NCBI GenBank assembly: GCA_016712885.1
Contig: JADJQF010000034.1
Location: 62,001-126,000, forward strand
Reading direction: 5' to 3'
Source: Candidatus Flexicrinis proximus
GTDB taxonomy: Bacteria > Chloroflexota > Anaerolineae > Aggregatilineales > Phototrophicaceae
DNA: 64,000 bases
In this document: positions 25,973-34,072 of the stretch, in pieces
Numbering within the stretch: position 1 is the stretch's first letter
Layout of the letters: each line of letters begins with the position of its first letter
Notes under the pieces: model-generated
What the model was told of the DNA's origin: nothing
Seen by the model: only the letters and a program-made list of their open reading frames with translations
Database searches by the model: none
Program-made: the position numbers and the translations under genes

Positions 25973-27100
25973 TTAGGGGATCACACGGGCGTTAATCATG
26001 GTGTTGACCGCTTTGGCCAGCCGCCTGAGCTCTTCTTCCTGGTCGGGCGTGATGTCGTCGATCGTAAGCGTGTCGCGCAATATGTCGCGCGCTTCTCTGA
26101 TAGCTTCCTGACCTTGCCGCAGTCTCTTCAACCCCTGACGCATATTGTCGCGCGCCTGCCGCCGCGCCGGATCGTTGTCCAGATGCGGCGTGTCCCACCC
26201 ATGCAGCGATGCCGCGTAATACAGCTGGCCGAGGAAATCGCCGACATTCTCGTATTCCATCGACGCGCCGCGCTGGATCACTTCCTGTACGGCTGGGCTT
26301 AGCGAGGGTTCGACCCCGAAATCGAGCGTCATCACGTCCTTGTAGCGCACTTCGACTTCGGCCATACTGCTCGGCGTCGCGCGCAGCCCGCCGGTCACTG
26401 CCGAGATGCCGGTGAACAACGGATACAGGATGCCGACGCAGAAGTTGTGTATGTCGGTGCGAAACTGCTGGTTATCGTTGGCTGCGCCGTTCAGCAGGCG
26501 CGAGCTGTTAAGATCAATCACCTGCAGGCGCGCGCCGTCCCAGTAGACGTGTTCGAGCTTGTGGTCGAGGTAGACGACTTTATTGCTGTGCGCCACCTGC
26601 ATAAACTGCGCGAACTGCATGGCCAGTGCAATGCCTTCTTCCGTTGGCAGACGCCAGCGTGTCCCTGGTTGGTTCGGTTTCATCACATACAGCAGGTTAT
26701 GGGTGCGGGGGAGTTCCTCCAGCGCCAGATAGGGCCGCCAGCCTTGCTCCGAATACCCCTGAGCCGCTGCCGTGAATTCTTTGACTTTCGTGCCAAACGA
26801 TGCGATTTCCCCGCCTTCGGGGACTTCATGCGCAGATTCCAGGTAGCCACAGTCCAGCAGTCTGATCACGCTGGGGCTGGCGGACAAACGTTGCAGCAGG
26901 TCCGCCTCGTTGTAGAAGGCCTTGAACTCCCACTTCATTTCGCCGTCGGCTGTCAGATGCTCCGGACGCATGACCTTGAAGGCAACATTCTTATGCGACC
27001 GGCGATCATAGGCAGATACAACGCGCGCGTAATGGCCTAGCGCAAACGTATCGATCGTATCGGCGATTTTGTAGATCTCAGTCAGTTGTGTCGTGGTCAT
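25973..27100 (-). CDS. Divergent Ser/Thr protein kinase-like protein
   Basis: 375 aa. The ATP-anchoring Lys is in KNVAFKVMRPEHL and the catalytic loop is VVYLDHKLEHVYWDG, aligned with HRDLKPENVLL: the catalytic Asp and the Lys two residues on are kept, but the metal-binding Asn is His. The DFG position is IDLNSSR, so its Asp is kept but Phe-Gly is lost. The glycine-rich loop is poor. It may be a slow or pseudo kinase. A C-terminal helical region (~310-375) is rich in Arg and Glu. It is divergent from a PP2C phosphatase gene. ATG at 27100 is chosen over a TTG six bases earlier; no clear ribosome site. Confidence 0.75.
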   Translation of the reverse strand: MTTTQLTEIYKIADTIDTFALGHYARVVSAYDRRSHKNVAFKVMRPEHLTADGEMKWEFKAFYNEADLLQRLSASPSVIRLLDCGYLESAHEVPEGGEIASFGTKVKEFTAAAQGYSEQGWRPYLALEELPRTHNLLYVMKPNQPGTRWRLPTEEGIALAMQFAQFMQVAHSNKVVYLDHKLEHVYWDGARLQVIDLNSSRLLNGAANDNQQFRTDIHNFCVGILYPLFTGISAVTGGLRATPSSMAEVEVRYKDVMTLDFGVEPSLSPAVQEVIQRGASMEYENVGDFLGQLYYAASLHGWDTPHLDNDPARRQARDNMRQGLKRLRQGQEAIREARDILRDTLTIDDITPDQEEELRRLAKAVNTMINARVIP

Positions 27101-27217
27101 GGGCAAAGTTGGGATAAAATTGGGATAACGCGCATAAGGGTAACACGTTTGGTACCCGTCCGACAGGGGTGTTTCGCCCCGCGTCGGCCAAGCGCTTATA
27201 AGCAGATGTGTAAAACG

Positions 27218-27245
27218 TTGCTAGGATCGAGAGTTGGTATACAAT
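27218..27245 (+). promoter_or_regulatory. Predicted promoter of the PP2C phosphatase gene
   Basis: TTGCTA (27218-27223) and TACAAT (27240-27245) with a 16-base spacer, about 32 bases before the ATG. Confidence 0.5.
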
Positions 27246-27276
27246 TAGCTGCAGGTTCTGCATAAAGGACGTTGGC

Positions 27277-28206
27277 ATGGCCAACCCGCAGGCGAATATT
27301 ACGCTTGCGTGCGACGCCCAGTCGAATACCGGGCGCGTACGTGAGAACAATGAGGATTCGGTTCTGCTGTGGTCGCGTGAACACGTGGCGTTGGCGGTTG
27401 TTGCCGATGGCATGGGTGGCGCTGTCGCAGGCGAAGAAGCCAGCCGGATCGCAGTTCAGACCATCTACCAGACCTTGCTAACGGCTGAGATGCAGACCGC
27501 GCTTAGTGATGATTCCCTTGCGCCGCAGGATGTTGGGAGCCGCCTTAAATCCGTCATATCTCAGGCCAACCGCGCCATTGTCCGTCAATCGGATCAGCAC
27601 CCGCACCTACGTGGCATGGGAACGACCGTAACATCCGTGTTCGTCCAGGGGACGCACGCCGTTGTCGGCCACGTCGGGGACAGCCGCGCCTACCTCATTC
27701 AGGGCGACACCGGCAATATCGAGCAGATTACCGTCGACCACAGTTTTGTCGAAGCGATGGTCATGGCAGGGCATATCACTCGCGCCGAGGCCGAAGACCA
27801 TCCGATGCGCAATATCCTGTACCGTGCACTCGGCCAGTCGCTCGAATTGGACATCGACGTTTACGATGTCGATCTCCAGGTCGGCGACCGACTCGTTCTC
27901 TGCTCTGATGGACTGACCCTTCACGTCCGGCCGTACGAGATCGCTGAAATCACGCTGAACGCGGACTCGCCTGAGGCGACCGGCAAGCAGTTGATTGACT
28001 TGGCGAATGTACGCGGCGGCAAGGATAACGTTAGCGTTATCGTGATCGCGGTAGAAGCCAATCTGGACGGCAGCACCGCGCGCAATTCCAAGGTCGTGAT
28101 GCGTGGGCGTCAGCACACCGGCGCGTGGCTGGGGCCGGACTCGGCGTTTGCCTCGTCAGAGTCGAGCTACCCCGTCCATCTCGACGACCCGGATCCCGTG
28201 CCCTGA
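27277..28206 (+). CDS. PP2C-family Ser/Thr protein phosphatase
   Basis: Metal-dependent phosphatase, 309 aa. Motifs: CDAQSNTGRVRENNEDSVLLW (first Asp block), VVADGMGGAVAGEEAS (metal Asp-Gly), GMGTTVTSVFV, GHVGDSRAYLI, LCSDGLT and GGKDNVSVIVIAVE. These are the standard PppA/Stp pattern. A ~50-residue disordered tail follows. It is predicted to reverse phosphorylation made by Hanks-type kinases, possibly the divergent neighbour. AAAGGAC is placed 8 bases before the ATG. Confidence 0.93.
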   Translation: MANPQANITLACDAQSNTGRVRENNEDSVLLWSREHVALAVVADGMGGAVAGEEASRIAVQTIYQTLLTAEMQTALSDDSLAPQDVGSRLKSVISQANRAIVRQSDQHPHLRGMGTTVTSVFVQGTHAVVGHVGDSRAYLIQGDTGNIEQITVDHSFVEAMVMAGHITRAEAEDHPMRNILYRALGQSLELDIDVYDVDLQVGDRLVLCSDGLTLHVRPYEIAEITLNADSPEATGKQLIDLANVRGGKDNVSVIVIAVEANLDGSTARNSKVVMRGRQHTGAWLGPDSAFASSESSYPVHLDDPDPVP

Positions 28207-28243
28207 CTCTCCCGCTCCAGCCGACGGTATAGGGTTCGGCTAT

Positions 28244-28263
28244 GCCCCTAATCAGGGGCTTTT
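28244..28263 (+). terminator. Rho-independent terminator after the phosphatase gene
   Basis: GCCCCT, loop AATC, AGGGGC then TTTT, about 40 bases after the stop codon. Confidence 0.75.
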
Positions 28264-28299
28264 ACGGCAATTTCTCATGTGCTAGACTATCCATTAAAT

Positions 28300-28371
28300 T
28301 GGGGAGTCGCCAAGTGGTAAGGCAGCGGACTTTGGATCCGCTATTCGTTGGTTCGAATCCAGCCTCCCCAG
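28300..28371 (+). tRNA. tRNA-Gln (anticodon TTG)
   Basis: A complete 72-base cloverleaf. The acceptor stem is TGGGGAG with CTCCCCA and discriminator G. The D arm contains AAGTGGTAAGG. The anticodon stem is GCGGA / TCCGC around loop CTTTGGA, giving anticodon TTG (glutamine). The T arm is TTGGTTCGAATCCAG-like. CCA is not encoded. It is followed at once by a strong terminator. Confidence 0.95.
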
Positions 28372-28406
28372 CTCCCGTGGAGCCCGCCTGAACGGTCTCT
28401 ACCCGA

Positions 28407-28434
28407 AGCGGCAGATTGACATCTGCCGCTTTTT
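28407..28434 (+). terminator. Terminator of tRNA-Gln
   Basis: A perfect 10-bp stem AGCGGCAGAT / ATCTGCCGCT with a TGAC loop, followed by TTTTG. Confidence 0.9.
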
Positions 28435-28500
28435 GTTTGCCCATTTTCCGCACATTTCCCGGTCTCGCGCAGCTGATCGCGTAACTCAGAGTGGTGTTGC

Positions 28501-28641
28501 CCCGATAAAATGGTTCATCCGCAATTCATGTGAGATATTGAGCGGGATTGACGCTCAGTTCTATGACTTCTAGCATAGTGGCACACGCTTCGCTTGTGCC
28601 GCCGATCGCGCTCACATAAATTGCGGAAGACCCGATAAAAT
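28501..28641. mobile_element. Small structured inverted-repeat element (MITE-like)
   Basis: A 141-base block. Exact 11-base direct repeats CCCGATAAAAT bound it (28501-28511, 28631-28641). Just inside are 17-base inverted repeats TCCGCAATTCATGTGAG (28518-28534) and its complement (28611-28627), matching at 16 of 17 bases. The centre holds three more hairpins (TGAGCG/CGCTCA, CTATG/CATAG, GGCACA/TGTGCC). There is no coding capacity. It looks like a non-autonomous insertion. Its neighbours are a transposase remnant and a truncated gene. Confidence 0.5.
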
Positions 28642-28676
28642 AGAGTAACAATGGCTCCAAGTGAATGGATTGTACA

Positions 28677-28766
28677 ATGGATCATCACGAGGAGAACGAG
28701 AAGAGGGGACGACCGGGTTCGTTTAGTGAAGCCTACAAGCGCGAAGCGGTCGCACAGGCGGTCTGA
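28677..28766 (+). pseudogene. Remnant of an IS3-family transposase orfA
   Basis: A 29-codon frame whose product ends RGRPGSFSEAYKREAVAQAV followed by a stop. The piece FSEAYKREAV matches the very start of the IS3-type OrfA helix-turn-helix protein (typically FSPEFKREAV). Nothing of the remaining transposase is present: the next bases already belong to a rhamnosidase gene remnant. Confidence 0.6.
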
Positions 28767-29203
28767 CCCATGCGAACACTCGCCACCTCACGCCCTACGG
28801 CCTTGTCGAGTGCCAGTGGGAGGTGGCGACTGGGCAGTTCGCGGTGTCCGTCGTCGTACCGCCGAACACTACGGCACAAGTCTGGTTGCCGGGGAGCGGT
28901 ACAGATCCGATTGAAGTCGGTTCCGGTCAATGGCGCTGGTCGGTACCCTACGAAAACCGGGAGTACAGGACGATATTCACGCTGGACGACCGCGTGGGCG
29001 ACATCATGAGCGACCCAACATCGTATGACGCTGTTCGCCAGACTCTTACCCGGATGGGTGTGCCGAGTTTCTTGTTCGCCGTGATGGAGGGCGAACGCGG
29101 TTCCACGCTGCGGCAAGTGCTGTCGCTGATCGGGTCACCGCTGCCGCTGGAGACAGCGCTCATCACCGCCCTTGCCAATGTTGCACGGCGGGCCAACCTG
29201 TAG
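28767..29203 (+). pseudogene. C-terminal remnant of an alpha-L-rhamnosidase gene
   Basis: The frame reads HLTPYGLVECQWEVATGQF, then VVPPNTTAQVWLPG and PIEVGSGQWRWSVPYE. This is the C-terminal beta-sandwich of GH78 rhamnosidases (compare VPANTTATAHLPHDG in the intact GH78 protein encoded at 37.7 kb). About 65 further residues continue to a normal stop. The catalytic (alpha/alpha)6 barrel and all upstream domains are missing. The join lies at the stop of the transposase remnant. A start could be the GTG at 28823, but the product would have no active site. Confidence 0.7.
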
Positions 29204-29218
29204 AAAGCGAAAACGATT

Positions 29219-30184
29219 ATGCTCATTGAGACCATCAAGCTGTACGAAAATCGCGACGATGTGACACTCACCACGTACGTACTGGCGGACTCGCGCGAGA
29301 TGCTGAACGGCAAGAAGCGCCCTGGCGTTCTGGTTTGCCCTGGCGGCGCATATCTTGGCTGCTCGGATCGCGAAGCCGAACCGGTCGCCCTGCGCTTTGC
29401 CGCCATGGGCTACCATGCCTTCGTGCTGCGCTATTCCACGTACTTTAGCGGGCCATTCGGGGGACTTCCAGATGCCTCCACAATGGAACCCAATCCGAAC
29501 AGCGTGCACCCTGCCCCGGTGCGTGACATCGGCAAAGCCTTCCTGACGCTGCACACCCATGCCGACCGGTGGCTGCTCGACACCAGCAAGATCGCGATCT
29601 GTGGCTTCTCCGCCGGCGGCCACAACTGCGCCATGTACTCGGTTTACTGGAATCAGCCGCTCATTTATGAGCACTTTGGCCAGAATCCGGATGTATTCAA
29701 ACCCGCTGCCTCCATTCTAGGGTATGCGCTTTGTGACTATCGGCTGATGTTCGGCCGAATCACCGACCGTACCGCCCAGCAGGTTTCGGATGCGGCCAGC
29801 ATCGCATTTCTGGGAACGACCGCCCCTTCAGCAGAGCTGCTGGAACGGGTCAGCCCAGTGCTGCATGTGTCTGAGCATACCCCACCGACCTTCTTGTGGG
29901 CGACCGCTGCCGATGCGCTCGTTCCCGTCGAACATACGACGCTTATGGCGACCGCGCTGGCCGTGGCGGATGTCCCCTTTGAGGTGCACATCTTTGAGCA
30001 GGGGCAGCATGGCTTGAGCCTTGCGAACCAGGCGACGGCGGGATCCATGCTGGAAATCGAGACGGATGCAGCCCGCTGGGTCGATCTGGCCGAGGCATGG
30101 CTCAAAAAACGTTTTGCGCTCGAGGTTCCACCCAAACCCGCATGGATGATGGATTTGGATGCGGCCGCAAACCCGTTACAGTAA
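29219..30184 (+). CDS. Alpha/beta hydrolase, likely carbohydrate esterase
   Basis: 321 aa, no signal peptide. The oxyanion loop is PGVLVCPGGAYLG, the nucleophile elbow AICGFSAGGHNCAMY (GxSxG), the acid Asp in TAADALVPVEHT and the base His in FEQGQHGLSL. The HGG-like loop written PGGAY and the length match BD-FAE/Axe-type esterases that remove acetyl groups from xylo-oligosaccharides. It lies just before GH39 and GH1 genes, consistent with intracellular trimming of plant or microbial oligosaccharides. Confidence 0.87.
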   Translation: MLIETIKLYENRDDVTLTTYVLADSREMLNGKKRPGVLVCPGGAYLGCSDREAEPVALRFAAMGYHAFVLRYSTYFSGPFGGLPDASTMEPNPNSVHPAPVRDIGKAFLTLHTHADRWLLDTSKIAICGFSAGGHNCAMYSVYWNQPLIYEHFGQNPDVFKPAASILGYALCDYRLMFGRITDRTAQQVSDAASIAFLGTTAPSAELLERVSPVLHVSEHTPPTFLWATAADALVPVEHTTLMATALAVADVPFEVHIFEQGQHGLSLANQATAGSMLEIETDAARWVDLAEAWLKKRFALEVPPKPAWMMDLDAAANPLQ

Positions 30185-30224
30185 CAAGGTCGCGTCGGAT
30201 GCGCGTGCAGATTAGGAGCGTGGG

Positions 30225-31709
30225 ATGATCAAATTTGAAGTTGATGCTGCAAGTTCCGGAAGCCCGTTTCCGCATTTCTGGGAGTTATGCGTAGGAAGTT
30301 GCCACGCCGTGATGGGCCTGCGATCCGACTGGCGCGAGCAGTTGGAGAAGGCACACCGCGACCTGGGTTTCCGCTATGTGCGGTTTCACGGCTTGCTCGA
30401 TGATGATATGAGTGTCTGCATGCGCGACTCGGCGGTATTTTCGGGTGACGGTAAAGGTGGCCTGCGCTACTGCTTCTTCAATATCGACTCCATTTTCGAC
30501 TTCCTGCTCACGATCGGAATGAAACCGTTCATCGAACTTGGGTTCATGCCGTCTGTCCTTGCATCGGGTACGACCACTTGTTTTCACTACCGCGCCAACG
30601 TCACGCCCCCGGCGCATTACGAGGAGTGGGGAGGGTTGATCAAAGCCCTCACACAACATCTCGTTGACCGCTACGGGCTTGAAGAAGTGCGAACCTGGTT
30701 CTTCGAAGTTTGGAACGAACCCAACCTCAAGTACTTCTGGGCAGGTAGTCAGCAAGAGTACTTCAGCCTGTACGAGCATGCGGTGCGTGCGATCAAGAGC
30801 GTGGACGGTCAACTCCGGGTTGGCGGCCCCGCGACATCGATCAATGCGTGGATCCCCGATATGCTCGAGTTCTGCCGACGGGCCGGTGTGCCGATCGACT
30901 TCCTCTCGACGCATCACTATCCCACCGATGATCCGCTGTGGAGACGCAGCGACCTGACGATCGAGCAGTTCTTCACGGAGTTCGCGCATGAGATGGGCAA
31001 GTACCAGCGCGGCGTTCTGCGCGACATGACCGCGCGCACACGTGAGCAAGCAGGGACTATGCCCCTCTATTACACCGAGTGGAACACCTCTGCCATACTT
31101 CCTGACCGTGTCCACGACGATCCCTATTCGGCCGCATTGGTCGCCAAGACGATCGCAGACAACGATGGACTTGTCGACGGCTATGCGTTCTGGACGTTTT
31201 CCGATCTGTTCGAAGAAGGCGGGCAGTTTGCCGAACCGTTTCACGGTGGTTTCGGGCTGCAGACGATCCACGGCATTCCCAAACCAACCTACCGCGTATT
31301 CGAGATGCTTCACGCGCTGGGAGATCGACGGGTCGCTGTGACCGGCGGCGAAGGCTCAACAGTAGAACTCCTGGCAGTTCGGGGCGAGACTACGCTGACC
31401 CTGCTCGCATACAATCACAACATCCCCGGTGGCGCAATCGAGGCCGAATTGGTTGCGGTTTCGGTGAAAGGCGTGTCATCCGATCGTCCGGTATCTGTCT
31501 CGCGAATTGACGCGGAGAGCGCAAATGCGAAGCAGCGCTGGATCGATCTAGGTAGCCCGGATTACCCAACGGTTGCTCAGTTGAGGGAACTAGAACAGGC
31601 CTCCAGACCGATCGCCAACGCGCTGCAACCAGCATATACCGCCGCTGAATCTGCGGTTTCGTTTACGCTTCCACCACACGGGGTGGCATGTCTGACGTTT
31701 GAACTGTAA
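30225..31709 (+). CDS. GH39 family beta-xylosidase
   Basis: Retaining glycosidase, 494 aa, no signal peptide so intracellular. The acid/base Glu is in WFFEVWNEPNLKYFW (about residue 165) and the nucleophile Glu in PLYYTEWNTSA (about 285); these are the standard GH39 strands 4 and 7. A beta-sandwich tail from ~385 carries LLAYNHNIPGG. Family members cleave beta-1,4-xylose or related linkages. TTAGGAGCG lies before the ATG. Forms a likely operon with the esterase and GH1 genes. Confidence 0.9.
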   Translation: MIKFEVDAASSGSPFPHFWELCVGSCHAVMGLRSDWREQLEKAHRDLGFRYVRFHGLLDDDMSVCMRDSAVFSGDGKGGLRYCFFNIDSIFDFLLTIGMKPFIELGFMPSVLASGTTTCFHYRANVTPPAHYEEWGGLIKALTQHLVDRYGLEEVRTWFFEVWNEPNLKYFWAGSQQEYFSLYEHAVRAIKSVDGQLRVGGPATSINAWIPDMLEFCRRAGVPIDFLSTHHYPTDDPLWRRSDLTIEQFFTEFAHEMGKYQRGVLRDMTARTREQAGTMPLYYTEWNTSAILPDRVHDDPYSAALVAKTIADNDGLVDGYAFWTFSDLFEEGGQFAEPFHGGFGLQTIHGIPKPTYRVFEMLHALGDRRVAVTGGEGSTVELLAVRGETTLTLLAYNHNIPGGAIEAELVAVSVKGVSSDRPVSVSRIDAESANAKQRWIDLGSPDYPTVAQLRELEQASRPIANALQPAYTAAESAVSFTLPPHGVACLTFEL

Positions 31710-31757
31710 TACGTCAGTCCTGCCTGAACGGTGGCACAAACAGGAGAGTACTTAAGC

Positions 31758-32987
31758 ATGGATTTCCAATTTCCAGAACAATTCCTTTGGGGCGCAGCCA
31801 CTGCGGCTCATCAGGTAGAGGGAAATAACGTCAATTCTGAGAGCTGGGTGCTGGAACACCTGCCCGGAACCATCTACGCCGAACCGTCTGGCGATGCGTG
31901 CGATCACTATCATCGGTATCCGGCCGACATCGCGCTGCTGGCGGATCTCGGGTTCAAGGCCTATCGCTTTTCGATCGAATGGTCGAGAGTCGAGCCGGAG
32001 GAGGGCGAGTTTTCCTACGCCAGTTTAGAGCATTACCGCCGGATGCTGGCAGCCTGCCATGAGCACGGCATCACCCCGGTCGTGACCTATCACCACTTCA
32101 CGTCTCCCCGCTGGCTTCTCCGCTACGGGGGGTGGTTGGATGCGAAGACGCCCGAGCGATTCGCGCGTTACTGCGAGCGTGTTACGCGGCATGTCGGCGA
32201 TCTGTTCAACATCGGATGTACGCTGAACGAGCCGAATATCGCGGTGCTGCTGTCGAAAATTCTGCCGTTTAACCCGGCGAGCGGTGATTGGTGGACTGCC
32301 GCTGCCCAGGCCTTTGGCGTTTCCACCGATCGATTGGGAGTGTTCCAGTTTGTCGCAAGCCCCGAAGCGCGCGAGGTCATGCTCGCCGCCCACCGCCAGG
32401 GGTACGACGCCATCAAAGCCGTACGAGGCGACATTTCGCTGGGTCTCACGCTCGCGCTGCCCGATATTCAGCGGGCGGCCGGTGGTGAACAGCGCGCGGC
32501 GGAGTTTCGGCGTGATCTTGCCGACACCTACCTTGAGCGTCTGCATCAGGATGATTTCGTCGGCGTCCAAAACTATGGCCGCATGGTCGTCGGTCCGGAC
32601 GGGCTCGTTCCTCCCAGCGCGGATGTCGAGAAGAACCAGATGGGCGAGGAATTCTATCCGGAGGGCCTCGAAGGCGCTGTCCGTTACGCGGCCCAGGTCG
32701 CGGGCATACCTGTCTATGTGACAGAGAACGGGCTGTCGTCCACTGATGACTCCCGCCGTGTCGAGTACTTCAGGCGCGCCCTCGAAAGTATCGCCAACTG
32801 CCTGCACTCGGGTGTCGACGTACGCGGATATTTCGCGTGGTCGGCGTTCGATAATTTCGAGTGGGTGAGCGGCTATCGCCCTCGTTTCGGCATCATCGCA
32901 GTTGACCGTGATACCCAGGAGCGAACCCCGAAACCGAGTGCGCATTGGCTGGGTGCTGTCGCGCGGGTCAATCGCCTTCAGGGCTGA
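31758..32987 (+). CDS. GH1 family beta-glycosidase
   Basis: Intracellular retaining beta-glucosidase-type enzyme, 409 aa. N-terminus FPEQFLWGAATAAHQVEGNN is the GH1 signature. The acid/base Glu is in CTLNEPNIAVLL and the nucleophile in YVTENGLSS. YFAWSAFDNFEWVSGYRPRFGI near the C-terminus holds the sugar-binding Glu-Trp. The ATG at 31758 follows AGGAGAG; it is preferred over an upstream in-frame start. It probably splits disaccharides taken up by the transporter encoded downstream on the other strand. Confidence 0.95.
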   Translation: MDFQFPEQFLWGAATAAHQVEGNNVNSESWVLEHLPGTIYAEPSGDACDHYHRYPADIALLADLGFKAYRFSIEWSRVEPEEGEFSYASLEHYRRMLAACHEHGITPVVTYHHFTSPRWLLRYGGWLDAKTPERFARYCERVTRHVGDLFNIGCTLNEPNIAVLLSKILPFNPASGDWWTAAAQAFGVSTDRLGVFQFVASPEAREVMLAAHRQGYDAIKAVRGDISLGLTLALPDIQRAAGGEQRAAEFRRDLADTYLERLHQDDFVGVQNYGRMVVGPDGLVPPSADVEKNQMGEEFYPEGLEGAVRYAAQVAGIPVYVTENGLSSTDDSRRVEYFRRALESIANCLHSGVDVRGYFAWSAFDNFEWVSGYRPRFGIIAVDRDTQERTPKPSAHWLGAVARVNRLQG

Positions 32988-33126
32988 TGCCAGAAATCAG
33001 CCGTCGCTATCACGGTGGACAATACCGACGCGTCAGTCTCTGTAAAGAATTGTTGTGCGAAATCGTCCACATGGGTTCATCCTCCGTGAGCCTGATTCGC
33101 TAGGTCGCCGCAGATTCGCATCCGGT

Positions 33127-33232
33127 CAGTCCCGGCAGGCATTTGCACTCCTGAGCCTCGCAGGGATGCAAACCCTGCTGGATTTGGGGTGTAACCCCAA
33201 GTGATCCATAACTCATGCTGAATGCATAACCG
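33127..33232. repeat. Multi-hairpin intergenic repeat, copy D (divergent)
   Basis: Shares a 29-base block with copy B (33131-33159 against 51984-52012, 23 identical, including TTTGCACTCCTG). Then come two hairpins, GCAGGG/CCCTGC (33160-33178) and TTGGGGT/ACCCCAA (33184-33200), and an ATGCATAACCGCC end. It occupies the gap between the convergent GH1 and permease genes. Confidence 0.55.
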
Positions 33233-33235
33233 CCT

Positions 33236-34072
33236 TTACCCTTTGATCGCGCCGGCGGTCATGCCAGAGACAATCTGCCGCTGGAAGAACATGAACATGA
33301 TCAGCGGCGGGATGGTGATGACCACCACATTGGCAAACAGCAGGTTCCACCTCGAATTGAACTGGCTGATGTAGCTGTACATGGTCAGCTGAACGGTCAC
33401 GTTCTGTGCGCCGGGCAGGAAGTATAAGGGGCCGACGAAATCGTTGTAGATCGCCACCGACGAGACGACGATGACCGTCACGACTGCGGGCTTCAGCAGC
33501 GGCAGGATCACGCGGAAGAACAGCTGCAGCGGCGTTGCCCCGTCGATGATCGCCGCCTCGTCGATTTCACGGGGGATACTTCCCATGAACGAGCGGAAAA
33601 CCAGAGTCGAAAACGGCAGAGTAAATGCCACCTCCACCATGATCAGGCCGATCATGGTCCGGTATAGGCCGATCTCCTGCAGCACGAAAATCGTGGGGAC
33701 AACTGCCGGGGGAATGATCAGCCCTGCGAGCATGACCGAGTTGACGGTCGATGCCACCCGGTCGCGCCGCCGCTGCATCACAAAAGCGATGAGTGCGGAA
33801 AGCAGCACGATCAGCGTGATCGAGCCAACGGTGAGAACCGTGCTGTTGAACAGAGCGAGGAACATGCGCCCGTCGCCGAATTCGAGGACTTGTCGGATAT
33901 TGTCGAACAACAGGAATTCGCTCGGCAGAGAGAATTGGAACATCGCCGCTTCAGGGCCGGGCTTGGATGCCGTCAGGAAGATGAAGATGAACGGCACGAT
34001 AAAGATGATGCCAAAGACGACCAGTGCGATCCCATCGAGCCAGTTACGGGCGAAGAATTTGCGCAGTGTCAT
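33236..34072 (-). CDS. Sugar ABC transporter permease (MalG type)
   Basis: 278 aa, six predicted helices. EAA loop REIDEAAIIDGATPLQLFFRVILPLL, and C-terminus FFQRQIVSGMTAGAIKG, both typical of MalG. Overlaps the MalF-type gene by four bases (ATGA). It belongs to the second importer of the window, with the binding protein encoded further upstream on the same strand. Confidence 0.93.
   Translation of the reverse strand: MTLRKFFARNWLDGIALVVFGIIFIVPFIFIFLTASKPGPEAAMFQFSLPSEFLLFDNIRQVLEFGDGRMFLALFNSTVLTVGSITLIVLLSALIAFVMQRRRDRVASTVNSVMLAGLIIPPAVVPTIFVLQEIGLYRTMIGLIMVEVAFTLPFSTLVFRSFMGSIPREIDEAAIIDGATPLQLFFRVILPLLKPAVVTVIVVSSVAIYNDFVGPLYFLPGAQNVTVQLTMYSYISQFNSRWNLLFANVVVITIPPLIMFMFFQRQIVSGMTAGAIKG

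Noticed and set aside
28300..29203. Genomic island integrated at tRNA-Gln
   Set aside because: No duplicated tRNA end or integrase gene was found; the scar region is small.
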